Below, one piece after another: positions 29,888 to 39,089 of a stretch of DNA of 64,000 nt. The stretch's first letter is position 1. Every line of letters begins with the position of its first letter. A program made the position numbers and the translations under genes. Below the pieces are notes generated by a model. The model worked only from the letters and a program-made list of their open reading frames with translations, ran no database searches and had not been told where the DNA came from. The stretch comes from Micromonospora gifhornensis (lineage in GTDB: Bacteria > Actinomycetota > Actinomycetes > Mycobacteriales > Micromonosporaceae). The stretch is from contig NZ_BOPA01000011.1 in NCBI RefSeq assembly GCF_016863515.1, positions 1-64,000 on the forward strand, given 5' to 3'.

Positions 29888-31762
29888 TCACTCCTGGGGG
29901 AGACGGTCGTGGGGCACGAGCAGTGTGCCCGACCCGTTCCCTTCGTCTGCTTCCGGGGCGGTAGTGACCGTTCCTGTCGCGGTGCCGATACGCAGCGATG
30001 CCACCAGGTCCCGATAGAGCTCGTCGGTACGCAGCAGGGTGGCGTGGTCGCCCACGGCTCGGATCCCGCCACCCTCCAGCACCACGATCTGGTCGGCATC
30101 GAGCACGGTGGAGAGCCGGTGCGCGATCGTCACCACCGCACCCTGCTGGGCCCGCTGCCGCACGCACCGGCTCACCACCGCCTCGGTCAGGCCGTCGACC
30201 TGCGAGGTGGCCTCGTCCAACAGCAGCACATCCGGCGTACGCAGCACCGCCCGCGCCAACGCGATGCGCTGCCGTTCGCCCCCGGAGACGGTGGTGGCCG
30301 CCAACGGCGTGTCCAATCCGAGTTCCAGGCCGGCCACCTTCTCGTGCAGGTCGACCGCCCGCAGCGCGGCCCACAGTTCGTCGTCGGCGGCGTCGGGATG
30401 GGTGAAGCGCAGGTTGTCGCCGATCGTGCCGGGCAGTACTGGCGTCTCCTGCTCCACGTAGGCCAGTCGGCCACGGATCTGCGCCGGGGTGTGCTCGACG
30501 TACCGACGGCCGTCCAGCAGCAGGTCACCGTGCTCCGGTTCGAGGAAGCGCAGCAGCAGGGAGAACAGCGTGGTCTTGCCGGCTCCGGAGGGCCCGACCA
30601 GCGCGGTGTGGCCGACGCGGGGGATCTCCAGGTCGATGTCCCGTACGGCGGGTGGGGCTCCGGGGGCGTACCGGGCGGTGACCCCGCGCAGGGCCAGCAC
30701 CGGCTCGGCAGGAGCGCCCCCGTCCTGCGGTCGGCCTGCCGGTCCGACCTCGGCCGGCACGGAGCCGGGTTCCGCAGCCAGGGCCTCGATCTCGCGCAGC
30801 CGGCCGGCCGCCGCGATGCCGGCCTGCATGGCGGTCAGGTTCTGGGTCAGGTCGCCGATCGGCCCCATCAGCCCGAAGGCGTAGAGCAGGAAGGCGATGA
30901 GGGTGGACACCTCGATCAGGCCGCGTTCGGCCCGTACGGCCCCGACCCCGAGGATGACGATGACCGCGAATTGGATGCCGGTCCAGGAGATGGTCCAGAC
31001 CAGGGCGCTACGCCGGGCGGCGCGCAGACCGTGCCGGGCGGCCTCGCGGGCGTGGGTGGTGAGGGCCTCGGTCTGACGCTGCTCGGCCCGGCTGGCCTTT
31101 ACCGTGCGGACCGCCCGCAGGGTGCCTTCCAGGATTCCGCCCAGCTGTCCGACCGATTCCTGGGCGGCCTCCTGGGCTCGGCCGATGGTGGGCAGCAGCA
31201 GGCCCATCAGCACCGCCACCACGAACACCGCGACCATGGTGACGCCCAGCAGCACCAGGTCCAGGGTGCCCATCAGCACCAGGGTCCCGATCAGCGCCAA
31301 AGCGCCGTTCGTCAGTCCGACCAGGCTGCCGGACGCCTGGTGCAGCAGCGCCGGGTCGGAGGTGGCCCGGGTGACCAGTTCCCCACTGGGGCGGCGGGTC
31401 AGCTGATCGATCCGGGCGGCCAGGTAGCGGCGGATCACCCCGGTGCGGGCGTCGAGCACCACCGCTTCGGCGATGCGACCCATCAGGATCCACTGCCACA
31501 GCGAGATGACGGCACCGACCACCACGAGCATCAGCAGCACGGTGACCGGTCGGGCCAGGGGCTCACCGGCACCGAGGGCGTCCAGCACCCACTTGGTCAC
31601 CAGCGGGGCGGCCAGCCCGGCGGCGTTGGCGAACAGGCCGAGCACCAGCCCGACCAGCATGGCCGGCCAGTGCGGCCGGAGATGGGTCAGCAGCAGCCCG
31701 GTGCGGGCCCGCTGGGTGGGCGGCTGGGGTTCGATCCGAGTGGGTGTGGCGGTCGAAGTCAC
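29888..31762 (-). CDS. ABC exporter, fused membrane and ATPase domains
   Basis: About 624 residues from GTG 31762. An N-terminal six-helix ABC_membrane domain (HWPAMLVGLVLGLFANAAGL onward) precedes an ATPase domain with Walker A GPSGAGKTTLFS, the signature VSGGERQRIALARAVL, Walker B DVLLLDEATSQVD and the H-loop in VVTIAHRLSTVLD. It is likely a homodimeric multidrug or lipid exporter. The frame continues upstream through a TetR operator palindrome (31763-31794), so starts at 31777 or 31801 would place coding sequence inside the operator; I prefer 31762. Confidence 0.92.
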   Translation of the reverse strand: MTSTATPTRIEPQPPTQRARTGLLLTHLRPHWPAMLVGLVLGLFANAAGLAAPLVTKWVLDALGAGEPLARPVTVLLMLVVVGAVISLWQWILMGRIAEAVVLDARTGVIRRYLAARIDQLTRRPSGELVTRATSDPALLHQASGSLVGLTNGALALIGTLVLMGTLDLVLLGVTMVAVFVVAVLMGLLLPTIGRAQEAAQESVGQLGGILEGTLRAVRTVKASRAEQRQTEALTTHAREAARHGLRAARRSALVWTISWTGIQFAVIVILGVGAVRAERGLIEVSTLIAFLLYAFGLMGPIGDLTQNLTAMQAGIAAAGRLREIEALAAEPGSVPAEVGPAGRPQDGGAPAEPVLALRGVTARYAPGAPPAVRDIDLEIPRVGHTALVGPSGAGKTTLFSLLLRFLEPEHGDLLLDGRRYVEHTPAQIRGRLAYVEQETPVLPGTIGDNLRFTHPDAADDELWAALRAVDLHEKVAGLELGLDTPLAATTVSGGERQRIALARAVLRTPDVLLLDEATSQVDGLTEAVVSRCVRQRAQQGAVVTIAHRLSTVLDADQIVVLEGGGIRAVGDHATLLRTDELYRDLVASLRIGTATGTVTTAPEADEGNGSGTLLVPHDRLPQE

Positions 31763-31794
31763 CCCGCAATGGAACATCACTGTTCCATTGCGGG
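31763..31794. promoter_or_regulatory. TetR-type operator between the ABC exporter and tetR genes
   Basis: CCCGCAATGGAACA-TCAC-TGTTCCATTGCGGG is a perfect inverted repeat with 14-bp arms. It lies between the divergent exporter and regulator genes and overlaps the likely exporter promoter (TTGCCC, then TTCCAT on the minus strand). It is the obvious binding site for the adjacent TetR protein. Confidence 0.9.
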
Positions 31795-31835
31795 CAAGCA
31801 CAATTCCGAATTTGTACGTTGGTAGCCTCTTCGAC

Positions 31836-32405
31836 GTGTCCAGCAGGGATGAGAGCGGCAGCCGGGCGCGGACCCGTCAGGCGATCCTGCAAGCCGCGAT
31901 CGAGGTGCTCAGCCGCAACCAGACCGCCAGCCTGGGTGAGATCGCCACCGCCGCCCAGGTCGGCCGGACCACCCTGCACCGGTACTTCGCCGAACGATCG
32001 GACCTGCTGGCCGCCGTGGCCGCCGAAGGCGCGTCCCGGCTGAACGAGGCCACCACCCGCGCCCGCCTCGCCGAGGGCACCGGCGCCGAGGCCCTGCTGC
32101 GGCTCTGCGCGGCGTACTTCGACCTCGGTGACCTGCTCTCGTTGGTCTTCTCCGAGCCCGCGCTGGTGAACGACCCCGCCTGGAGCACCGAGGTCTGCGA
32201 CGACGACTTCCACGCCATGGTCGCCCGGGGCCACGCCGACGGCAGCATCGATCCGGCACTACCCGCGACGTGGTTGCAGTCGGTCCTCTGGTCCCAGCTC
32301 TACGCCGGCTGGAGCTACCTCACCGACCACCAGATCTCCCGCCACGAAGCCCTGGCCCTGGTCCTCCGCACCCTCACCAACGCGGTGAAACCCCACCCCG
32401 GTTGA
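31836..32405 (+). CDS. TetR/AcrR family regulator
   Basis: 189 residues from GTG 31836. The N-terminal HTH is typical (RQAILQAAIEVLSRN, TASLGEIATAAQVGRTTLHRYFAERSDLLAAV). The C-terminal ligand domain is helical. TAGCCT seven bases before the GTG and no Shine-Dalgarno suggest a leaderless transcript. It is divergent from the ABC-RND operon and shares its operator region, so it probably represses both. Confidence 0.9.
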   Translation: MSSRDESGSRARTRQAILQAAIEVLSRNQTASLGEIATAAQVGRTTLHRYFAERSDLLAAVAAEGASRLNEATTRARLAEGTGAEALLRLCAAYFDLGDLLSLVFSEPALVNDPAWSTEVCDDDFHAMVARGHADGSIDPALPATWLQSVLWSQLYAGWSYLTDHQISRHEALALVLRTLTNAVKPHPG

Positions 32406-32465
32406 GTTGATCAAGAGGTTTGCGTCAGAAACGGCGCCGACCGAGACGCAAACTTCTTGATCAAC
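32406..32465. terminator. 21-bp inverted repeat after tetR
   Basis: Arms at 32406-32426 and 32445-32465 (GTTGATCAAGAGG... and its complement) match at 20 of 21 positions around an 18-nt loop. The element starts right at the tetR stop codon and lies between convergent tetR and thrC, so it may terminate both. Its AT-rich composition differs from the surroundings. Confidence 0.75.
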
Positions 32466-32505
32466 GCAAAGGTCGGGGGGGGTGGGCGGTGAGGGGAGGG
32501 GGAGG

Positions 32506-33555
32506 TTAGGCGAGGTCCAGGGAGCGGGCGGCGGCCAGGGGGTCGTTGGCGATGGTTACCGGGGAGGGGGCGGTGGAGATGGCCCACTCCGGGTCCTTGA
32601 GGCCGTGGCCGGTGACCGTGCAGACGACTGTGGAGCCGGCCGGTACCCGACCGGCGGCGGCCTGCTGGAGCAGACCCGCCACGCTGGCCGCGCTGCCCAG
32701 CTCGACGAAGACACCGACCTCCCGGGCCAGCAGCCGGTACGCGGCGAGGATGTCCCGGTCGGTGACCGCGTCGATCAGGCCGCCGGAGGCGTCCCGGGCG
32801 TCCAGGGCCTTGGTCCAGCTGGCCGGGTTGCCGATCCGGATGGCGGTGGCGATGGTCGACGGCTCGGGCACCACCTGCCCGGTGACGATCGGCGCGGCAC
32901 CGGCGGCCTGGAAGCCGTACATCCGGGGGGTGCGGGTGGCGTTGCCGGCCGCGACGTCCTCGGTGTAGCCCATCCAGTACGCGGAGATGTTGCCGGCGTT
33001 GCCGACCGGCAGGCAGTGGATGTCCGGCGCGTCACCCAGTGCCTCGACGATCTCGAAGGCTGCCGTCTTCTGGCCGTGCAACCGGTCGATGTTTACCGAG
33101 TTGACGAGCGCCACCGGGTAGTCCTGGGCGAGCTTGGCAGCCAGCGCCAGGCAGTCGTCGAAGTTGCCGGTGACCTGGAGCAGCTTGGCACCGTGCACGA
33201 GCGCCTGGGCCAGCTTGCCCAACGCGATCTTGCCCTGCGGCACCAGCACCGCACAGGTCACCCCGGCACGGGCCGCGTACGCGGCGGCGGAGGCGCTGGT
33301 GTTGCCGGTGGAGGCGCAGATGATCGCCTTGTTGCCGGCCTCGACCGCCTTGGAGACGGCCATCGTCATGCCACGGTCCTTGAACGAGCCGGTCGGGTTC
33401 GCCCCCTCCACCTTGAGGTAGACGTCACAGCCGAGCCGGGCGGAGAGCACCGGCGCGGGCAGCAGCGGGGTGTTCCCCTCGTGCAGCGTGACAACCGGCG
33501 TGGCGTCGGTGACCGGCAGTCGGTCCCGGTAGGCGTCGATCAGGCCCCGCCACAT
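32506..33555 (-). CDS. thrC: Threonine synthase
   Basis: 349 residues. This PLP enzyme converts O-phosphohomoserine to threonine. The cofactor lysine lies in [16 protein letters not shown], the phosphate-binding loop region in [18 protein letters not shown], and the N-terminus reads [20 protein letters not shown] lies six bases before the ATG. It sits downstream of hom with a 257-nt repeat-containing gap. Confidence 0.96.
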   Translation of the reverse strand: MWRGLIDAYRDRLPVTDATPVVTLHEGNTPLLPAPVLSARLGCDVYLKVEGANPTGSFKDRGMTMAVSKAVEAGNKAIICASTGNTSASAAAYAARAGVTCAVLVPQGKIALGKLAQALVHGAKLLQVTGNFDDCLALAAKLAQDYPVALVNSVNIDRLHGQKTAAFEIVEALGDAPDIHCLPVGNAGNISAYWMGYTEDVAAGNATRTPRMYGFQAAGAAPIVTGQVVPEPSTIATAIRIGNPASWTKALDARDASGGLIDAVTDRDILAAYRLLAREVGVFVELGSAASVAGLLQQAAAGRVPAGSTVVCTVTGHGLKDPEWAISTAPSPVTIANDPLAAARSLDLA

Positions 33556-33719
33556 GTCGTTCTCCTCGTCTCAAGTCTGCCGTGTCGGCCACTACCAGCC
33601 TCGCGCGGCCGTGCCGAGCTCCTGTCGGCGCACCCACCCCCACCCACCTGGCGGGACACGCCTGTCGCCCCACCAGTCAACCAGCCCGACCCGACCGCCC
33701 GGCAGCGGCCGTACGGCCA

Positions 33720-33793
33720 GGTCAGGTCGGGTCAGGTCAGGTCAGGTCGGGCCGGGTCAGGTCGGGCCGGGTCAGGTCGGGCCGGGTCAGGTC
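33720..33793. repeat. 5-bp / 15-bp nested tandem repeat in the hom-thrC spacer
   Basis: Three perfect copies of GGGCCGGGTCAGGTC (33749-33793) follow about six GGTCA/GGTCG five-mers. The tract is 20 nt beyond the hom stop codon. It is probably a slippage-prone microsatellite. Confidence 0.85.
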
Positions 33794-33812
33794 GCCAGTG
33801 CGAGCCGCGTGG

Positions 33813-35126
33813 TCAGAAGCCGCCCTCGACCCGCAGCACGCTCGTCACCGACCGGACGATCTCCAGACCGCGCAGCTCGTCGACGGTGGCCGCGAGCGCC
33901 GCGTCCGGTGCCACGTGGGTCACGATCACCAGTACGGCGTCGCCGTTGCCGCCGCCTGCCGGGCCCTGCCGCACGGTGGCGAGGGAGACCTCGTGCCGGG
34001 CGAACACCCCGGCCACCGCCTCCAGGACGCCCGGACGGTCGGCCACGTCGAGGCTGATGTGGTAGCGGGTGAGCGCCTCCCCCATCGGCCGCACCGGCAG
34101 CGCCGCGTACGAGGACTCGCTTGCCGAACGGACTCCGGCGAGCCGGTTGCGGGACACCGCCACCACGTCGCCGAGCACCGCGCTGGCGGTCGGCGCGCCA
34201 CCGGCACCCCGACCGTAGAACATCAGCTGACCGGCCGCGTCGGCCTCGACGAAGACCGCGTTGAACGCGTCACCGACGCTGGCCAGCGGGTGGGTCAGCG
34301 GGATCAGTGCCGGGTGCACCCGGACGTTCACCGACTCCTGGCCCTGCGCGTCGGTGCTCCGGGCCGCGATGCAGAGCAGCTTGATGGTGCAGCCCATCGC
34401 CTTGGCGCTGGCCACGTCGGCGGCGGTGACCTCGGTGATGCCCTCCCGGTGCACGTCGGCCGCGCCGACCCGGGTGTGGAAGGCCAGCGAGGCGAGGATG
34501 GCGGCCTTGGCCGCCGCGTCGAAGCCCTCCACGTCGGCGGTCGGGTCGGCCTCGGCGTACCCCAGTGCGGTCGCCTCCTCCAGCGCCTCGGCGAAGCCGG
34601 CGCCGGTGGCGTGCATGGCGGAGAGGATGAAGTTGGTGGTGCCGTTGACGATGCCGGTGACCTGGGTGATCCGGTCCCCGTGCAGCGACTCGCGCAGCGG
34701 GCGCAGCAGCGGGATCGCACCGGCCACGGACGCCTCGTAGTAGAGGTCGCCGCCGCCCTCGACCGCCGCGTCGTGCAGCGCACCGCCGTCCTCGGCGAGC
34801 AGGGCCTTGTTCGCGGTGACCACGCTCTTGCCGGCCCGCAGCGCCTCCACCAGCCAACTGCGCGCCGGCTCGATGCCGCCGACCACCTCGACCACCACGT
34901 CGACGTCGTCGCGCTTGATCAGACCGAGCGCGTCCGTGGTGAACAGCGCCGGGTCCACCGGCAGCTCACCCCGGTCACGACCGATCCGGCGTACGGCGAT
35001 GCCGGCGATCTCCAGCGGGGCACCGATCCGGGCGGCGAGGTCAGCGGACTGCTCGTGCAGCAGCCGGACCACCTCGGCACCGACAGTGCCACAGCCGAGC
35101 AGGGCCAGGCGCACAGGTTGTTTCAT
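33813..35126 (-). CDS. hom: Homoserine dehydrogenase
   Basis: 437 residues. It reduces aspartate semialdehyde to homoserine. The NAD(P)-binding motif LALLGCGTVGAEVVRLL, the catalytic region GGIEPARSWLVEALRAGKSVVTANKALLAE, GIVNGTTNFILSAMH and a C-terminal ACT domain (HISLDVADRPGVLEAVAGVF) are visible; the ACT domain is expected to give threonine feedback control. Its ATG overlaps the lysA stop (ATGA). Confidence 0.97.
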   Translation of the reverse strand: MKQPVRLALLGCGTVGAEVVRLLHEQSADLAARIGAPLEIAGIAVRRIGRDRGELPVDPALFTTDALGLIKRDDVDVVVEVVGGIEPARSWLVEALRAGKSVVTANKALLAEDGGALHDAAVEGGGDLYYEASVAGAIPLLRPLRESLHGDRITQVTGIVNGTTNFILSAMHATGAGFAEALEEATALGYAEADPTADVEGFDAAAKAAILASLAFHTRVGAADVHREGITEVTAADVASAKAMGCTIKLLCIAARSTDAQGQESVNVRVHPALIPLTHPLASVGDAFNAVFVEADAAGQLMFYGRGAGGAPTASAVLGDVVAVSRNRLAGVRSASESSYAALPVRPMGEALTRYHISLDVADRPGVLEAVAGVFARHEVSLATVRQGPAGGGNGDAVLVIVTHVAPDAALAATVDELRGLEIVRSVTSVLRVEGGF

Positions 35127-36508
35127 CCCACATCCAAGGCGAGCAGGTCAGCTTCGGTCTCCCGCCGGACGATCAGCCGGGCCTGGCCGTCGCGTACCGC
35201 GACCACGGGGGGTCGGGGCACGTGGTTGTAATTGCTGGCCATGCTGCGGCAGTAGGCACCTGTGCCAGGCACCGCGACAAGATCTCCGGGCTGCACGTCC
35301 GCGGGCAGGAATTCATCCTTCACCACGATATCCCCGGACTCACAATGCTTTCCCACCACGCGGGCGAGCATGGGCTCGGCGGTGCTGGCCCGGCCGGCCA
35401 GGGTGGCCGAGTACGAGGCGTCGTAGAGGGCGGTCCGGATGTTGTCGCTCATCCCGCCGTCGACGCTGACGTACGTCCGGATGCCATCGACGTCCTTGAC
35501 CGTGCCCACCTCGTAGAGCGTGAACACGGCCGGGCCGACGATCGCCCGGCCCGGCTCGATCGACAGGTGCGGCACGGCCAACTGCTCCGCCGCACACTCC
35601 GAGTCGACGATCTTGCGCAGCCGCTTGGCCAGGTCGTGCGGGGCGGCCGGGTCGTCCTGGCTGGTGTACGCGATGCCGAAACCGCCACCGAGGTCCAACT
35701 CGGGCAGCTCCACCCCGCGGGCGTCGCGGATCTGCGCCTGAAGGGCGAGCACCCGACGGGCGGAGACCTCGAACCCGCTGGTGTCGAAGATCTGCGAGCC
35801 GATGTGCGAGTGCAGCCCGCGCAGCTCCAGCACGCCATCGTCGAGGATGCGCAGGGCAGCGGCGATGGCCGCCCCGCCGGCGAGGGAGAAGCCGAACTTC
35901 TGGTCCTCGTGGGCGGTGGCGATGAACTCGTGGGTGTGTGCCTCGACACCGACGGTGACCCGGATCAGCACCCTCGGGCGGACCGCCCGCTCCCGGGCCA
36001 GCGCGGTCAACCGGTCGATCTCGGCGAACGAGTCGACGATGATCCGGCCGACGCCCGCGTCCAGCGCCCGCCGCAGCTCCGCCTCGGACTTGTTGTTGCC
36101 GTGGAAACCGATCCGCTCCGGCGGCATCCCCGCGGCCAGCGCCACGGCCAGCTCACCACCGCTGCACACGTCGAGGAACATGCCCTCCTCGGCGATCATC
36201 CGGACCACCGCGCGGCAGAGGAACGCCTTGCCGGCGTAGTAGACGTCCTCGGTGGGGAAGGCCGCCCGGAAGTCCCGGCAGCGCGAGCGCAGATCGTCCT
36301 CGTCGAGCACGTAGACCGGGGTGCCGAACTCGGCCGCGATGTCGCGTACGCCCAGGCCCGCGACGACCAGGTCGCCGTCGGCGCCGCGCGTCGTGTTGCG
36401 TGGCCACAGTCGCGGCATCAGGGCGTTGACGTCGGCCGGGGTACGCAGCCAGGCCGGCCCCCGGTTGCCGATGTCGCCGTGCAGCGCACCAGCCTCATGA
36501 GCACGCAT
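35123..36508 (-). CDS. lysA: Diaminopimelate decarboxylase
   Basis: 461 residues. It makes lysine from meso-diaminopimelate. The PLP lysine is in DVYYAGKAFLCRAV. Other family regions are RIGFHGNNKSEAEL, LRGLHSHIGSQIFD, ELDLGGGFGIAYTS, SIEPGRAIVGPAVFTLYEVG and GTGAYCRSMASNYNHVPRP. It begins 8 nt after the argS stop and is coupled to hom by a four-base overlap. Confidence 0.97.
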   Translation of the reverse strand: MRAHEAGALHGDIGNRGPAWLRTPADVNALMPRLWPRNTTRGADGDLVVAGLGVRDIAAEFGTPVYVLDEDDLRSRCRDFRAAFPTEDVYYAGKAFLCRAVVRMIAEEGMFLDVCSGGELAVALAAGMPPERIGFHGNNKSEAELRRALDAGVGRIIVDSFAEIDRLTALARERAVRPRVLIRVTVGVEAHTHEFIATAHEDQKFGFSLAGGAAIAAALRILDDGVLELRGLHSHIGSQIFDTSGFEVSARRVLALQAQIRDARGVELPELDLGGGFGIAYTSQDDPAAPHDLAKRLRKIVDSECAAEQLAVPHLSIEPGRAIVGPAVFTLYEVGTVKDVDGIRTYVSVDGGMSDNIRTALYDASYSATLAGRASTAEPMLARVVGKHCESGDIVVKDEFLPADVQPGDLVAVPGTGAYCRSMASNYNHVPRPPVVAVRDGQARLIVRRETEADLLALDVG

Positions 36509-36516
36509 TGTGAGAA

Positions 36517-38181
36517 CTACATCCTCTCCGGGGCCGAGACGCCGAGCAGGCGCAGGCCGTTGGCGATGACCACCCGGGTGGCGTCGTTGAGCCAGAGTCG
36601 CGCCCGGTGCAGGTCGGTGACCTCCTCGTCACCGCGCGGCAGGATCCGGCAGTTGTCGTAGAACCGGTGGTACGCCCCGGCCAGGTCCTCCAGGTAGCGG
36701 GCCACCCGGTGCGGCTCGCGCAGCTCGGCGGCGGCGGCGACCACGGCGGGGAACTCGGCGAGCGCCTTGAGCAGCTCGTTCTCCTTGTCGTGGTCGAGCA
36801 GCTCGGGCCGGAACGCGTCGACGTCGCCCCGGGTCAGCCCGACCTCGGCGGCGTTACGCCCGACACTGGCCGTCCGGGCGGCCACGTACTGCACGTAGTA
36901 GACCGGGTTGTCGCGGGTGGCCCGGGTCCACAGCTCGATGTCGATGTCGATCGGGGAGTCGCTGGAGTAGCGGGCCAGGGCGTACCGGGAGGCGTCCACG
37001 CCGATCGCGTCGACCAGGTCCTCCAGCGTGATCACTGTGCCGGCGCGCTTGCTCATCCGCACCGGCGCGCCGTCGCGGACCAGGTTGACCAGCTGGCCGA
37101 TGAGGATCTCCAGGTTCTGCGCCGGGTCGTCGCCGAAGCAGGCGGACATCGCCTTCATCCGGCCGATGTAGCCGTGGTGGTCCGCCCCCAGCATGATCAC
37201 GACCCGGTCGAAGCCACGCTCGCGCTTGTCCAGGTAGTAGGCGCAGTCCGCGGCGAAGTACGTCCACTCGCCGTTGGACTTGCGCAGCACCCGGTCCTTG
37301 TCGTCACCGAAGTCGGTGGTACGCAGCCAGGTGGCGCCGTCGGCCTCGAAGATGTGCCCCTGCTCCCGCAGCCGGTTCAGGGCGTGCTCCAGCTCACCCC
37401 GGTCGTGCAGGTCCTTCTCGTTGAAGTAGGTGTCGAACTCCACCCCGAAGTCCCGCAGCGAGGACTTGATCTCGGCGAACATCAGCTCGACGCCCTCGAC
37501 CCGGAAGACCTCCTGGGCGGCGTCCTCGTCCAGCGACAGCACCTCCGGCCGCCGGGCGGTCACCTCGTTGGCGATCTCGGCGATGTACGCCCCGCCGTAG
37601 CCGTCCTCCGGGGCGGGCTCCCCCTTGGCCGCGGCGAGCAGCGAGCGGGCGAACCTGTCGATCTGGGAGCCGGCGTCGTTGAAGTAGTACTCCGTGCCGA
37701 CGTCCGCGCCGGCGGCGCGCAGCAACCGGCTCAACGCGTCGCCGACCGCCGCCCACCGGACCCCGCCGATGTGCACCGGGCCGGTCGGGTTGGCCGAGAC
37801 GAACTCAAGGTTGATCTTCAGGCCGGCGAGCACGTCACCCCGGCCGTACTCCTCGCCCGCGGTCACGATCGTGCGGGCCAGCTGGCCGGCGGCGGCGGCG
37901 TCGAGCCGGATGTTCAGGAAGCCCGGACCGGCGATCTCCACCGACTTGATCCCCGGCGTGCTGCCGAGTTTGGCGGCCAGGTCGCCGGCCAGCTCGCGCG
38001 GCGGTACGCCCACCTTCTTGCTCAGCTGCAGCGCCAGCGTCGAGGCGTAGTCGCCGTGATCGGGATTACGCGGTCGCTCGACCGTCGTCTGCTCCGGCAG
38101 CGCCGAGCGGTCCAGGCCTCGGTCGGCAAAGACGGCGTGAGCGGCGGCTAGGACAGCTTCGGCGAGTTCTGCGGGAGTCAC
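36517..38181 (-). CDS. argS: Arginyl-tRNA synthetase
   Basis: 554 residues. Class I synthetase with the HIGH-type motif HIGG ([13 protein letters not shown]) and a KMSKS-type motif ([16 protein letters not shown]). The N-terminal Add-1 domain ([18 protein letters not shown]) and the C-terminal anticodon-binding DALR domain ([19 protein letters not shown]) are present. Start: GTG at 38181. No Shine-Dalgarno is visible; TAACAT lies six bases upstream, so the transcript is probably leaderless. It is the first gene of the argS-lysA-hom-thrC operon. Confidence 0.97.
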   Translation of the reverse strand: MTPAELAEAVLAAAHAVFADRGLDRSALPEQTTVERPRNPDHGDYASTLALQLSKKVGVPPRELAGDLAAKLGSTPGIKSVEIAGPGFLNIRLDAAAAGQLARTIVTAGEEYGRGDVLAGLKINLEFVSANPTGPVHIGGVRWAAVGDALSRLLRAAGADVGTEYYFNDAGSQIDRFARSLLAAAKGEPAPEDGYGGAYIAEIANEVTARRPEVLSLDEDAAQEVFRVEGVELMFAEIKSSLRDFGVEFDTYFNEKDLHDRGELEHALNRLREQGHIFEADGATWLRTTDFGDDKDRVLRKSNGEWTYFAADCAYYLDKRERGFDRVVIMLGADHHGYIGRMKAMSACFGDDPAQNLEILIGQLVNLVRDGAPVRMSKRAGTVITLEDLVDAIGVDASRYALARYSSDSPIDIDIELWTRATRDNPVYYVQYVAARTASVGRNAAEVGLTRGDVDAFRPELLDHDKENELLKALAEFPAVVAAAAELREPHRVARYLEDLAGAYHRFYDNCRILPRGDEEVTDLHRARLWLNDATRVVIANGLRLLGVSAPERM

Positions 38182-38187
38182 CGAACC

Positions 38188-38206
38188 ATGTTATCGGGGG
38201 TAGACT
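38188..38206. promoter_or_regulatory. Divergent -10 elements for argS and the DUF3105 gene
   Basis: On the minus strand TAACAT (38188-38193) is six bases from the argS GTG. On the plus strand TAGACT (38201-38206) is a good -10 about 75 nt before the DUF3105 ATG. No clear -35 consensus could be fixed for either. Confidence 0.5.
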
Positions 38207-38281
38207 CGGCCTCCGCGGCGGCGACCCGGCATCGGGGGCTGGGCCGCCGGATCCCCTGACCGACCGACCTGACGAGGACCG

Positions 38282-39088
38282 ATGAGCATCAGCACCCCGG
38301 GCGGCCCGCAGCGGCGCCCGACCGTGGTCAGCACCGGCAAGAAGCCGGCGGCGGGCCGGCCGGCCGCCGACACCAAGGCCGCTTCTACCAAGCCGGCGAC
38401 ACCCAAACGTGCTGGTGGGGGCGGTAAGGGACCACGCAAGCCAATCACCCCCGTCAAGGTCAGCCAGGGCCGCTCCTGGGGCCCGATCGCCCTCTTCGTC
38501 GCCGTCGGCGTGCTCGCCACGTCGATCATCGGGTACGGCGCCTGGGCGGCCATCCGGGGTGCCCAGACCTGGGAGGAGAAGGCGGCGCAGATCGAGGGCA
38601 TCGTCAACTTCCGCGAGACCGACCCGGAGGCCATCTCCAACTCGGAGCACCGGTCCGGCAAGCAGGAGTACGCGCAGAGCCCGCCGGTCGGCGGCCCGCA
38701 CAACAACACCTGGCAGCGCTGCCTCGGTGACGTCTACGACGCGCCGATCGCCGCCGAGCACGCCCTGCACAGCATGGAGCACGGTGCGATCTGGCTCACC
38801 TACCGCCCCGACCTGCCCGCCGCCGACGTGGAGAAGCTGGCCGACGTGGTCCGCGGCAACGACTTCATGATGATGAGCCCGTACGAGGGCCTCGACAAGC
38901 CGGTCTCGATCCAGGCGTGGGGCTACCAGCTCAAGGTCGACAACGCGGACGACCCGCGGATCAAGGAGTTCGCCACCACGCTGGCGCAGAACGCCACGGT
39001 CGAGCCGGGTGCCACCTGCTCCGCCGGCAACTACACCACCGGCACCGGCACGGAGCCGCGTGACCTCCAGCCGTCGATGGGCGGCTGA
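38282..39088 (+). CDS. DUF3105 membrane-anchored protein
   Basis: 268 residues. A long basic Ala/Pro/Lys N-terminus in the cytoplasm and one transmembrane helix (about 62-85, IALFVAVGVLATSIIGYGAW) precede an extracytoplasmic domain. The DUF3105 core is recognisable: SPPVGGPHNNTWQRCLGDVYD, AEHALHSMEHGAIWLTYRPD and DFMMMSPYEGLDKPVSI. The His, Met and Cys content suggests metal binding, but the function is unknown. It is followed after 1 nt by the DUF305 gene, a common actinobacterial pairing. Confidence 0.9.
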   Translation: MSISTPGGPQRRPTVVSTGKKPAAGRPAADTKAASTKPATPKRAGGGGKGPRKPITPVKVSQGRSWGPIALFVAVGVLATSIIGYGAWAAIRGAQTWEEKAAQIEGIVNFRETDPEAISNSEHRSGKQEYAQSPPVGGPHNNTWQRCLGDVYDAPIAAEHALHSMEHGAIWLTYRPDLPAADVEKLADVVRGNDFMMMSPYEGLDKPVSIQAWGYQLKVDNADDPRIKEFATTLAQNATVEPGATCSAGNYTTGTGTEPRDLQPSMGG

Positions 39089-39089
39089 C

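Noticed and set aside
27047..31825. Very long plus-strand open frame (1592 codons) opposite the RND and ABC genes
   Set aside because: It is an antisense shadow caused by GC-rich third positions; it has His/Asp/Gln-rich low-complexity content and no ribosome binding site, and the opposite strand encodes clear transporters.
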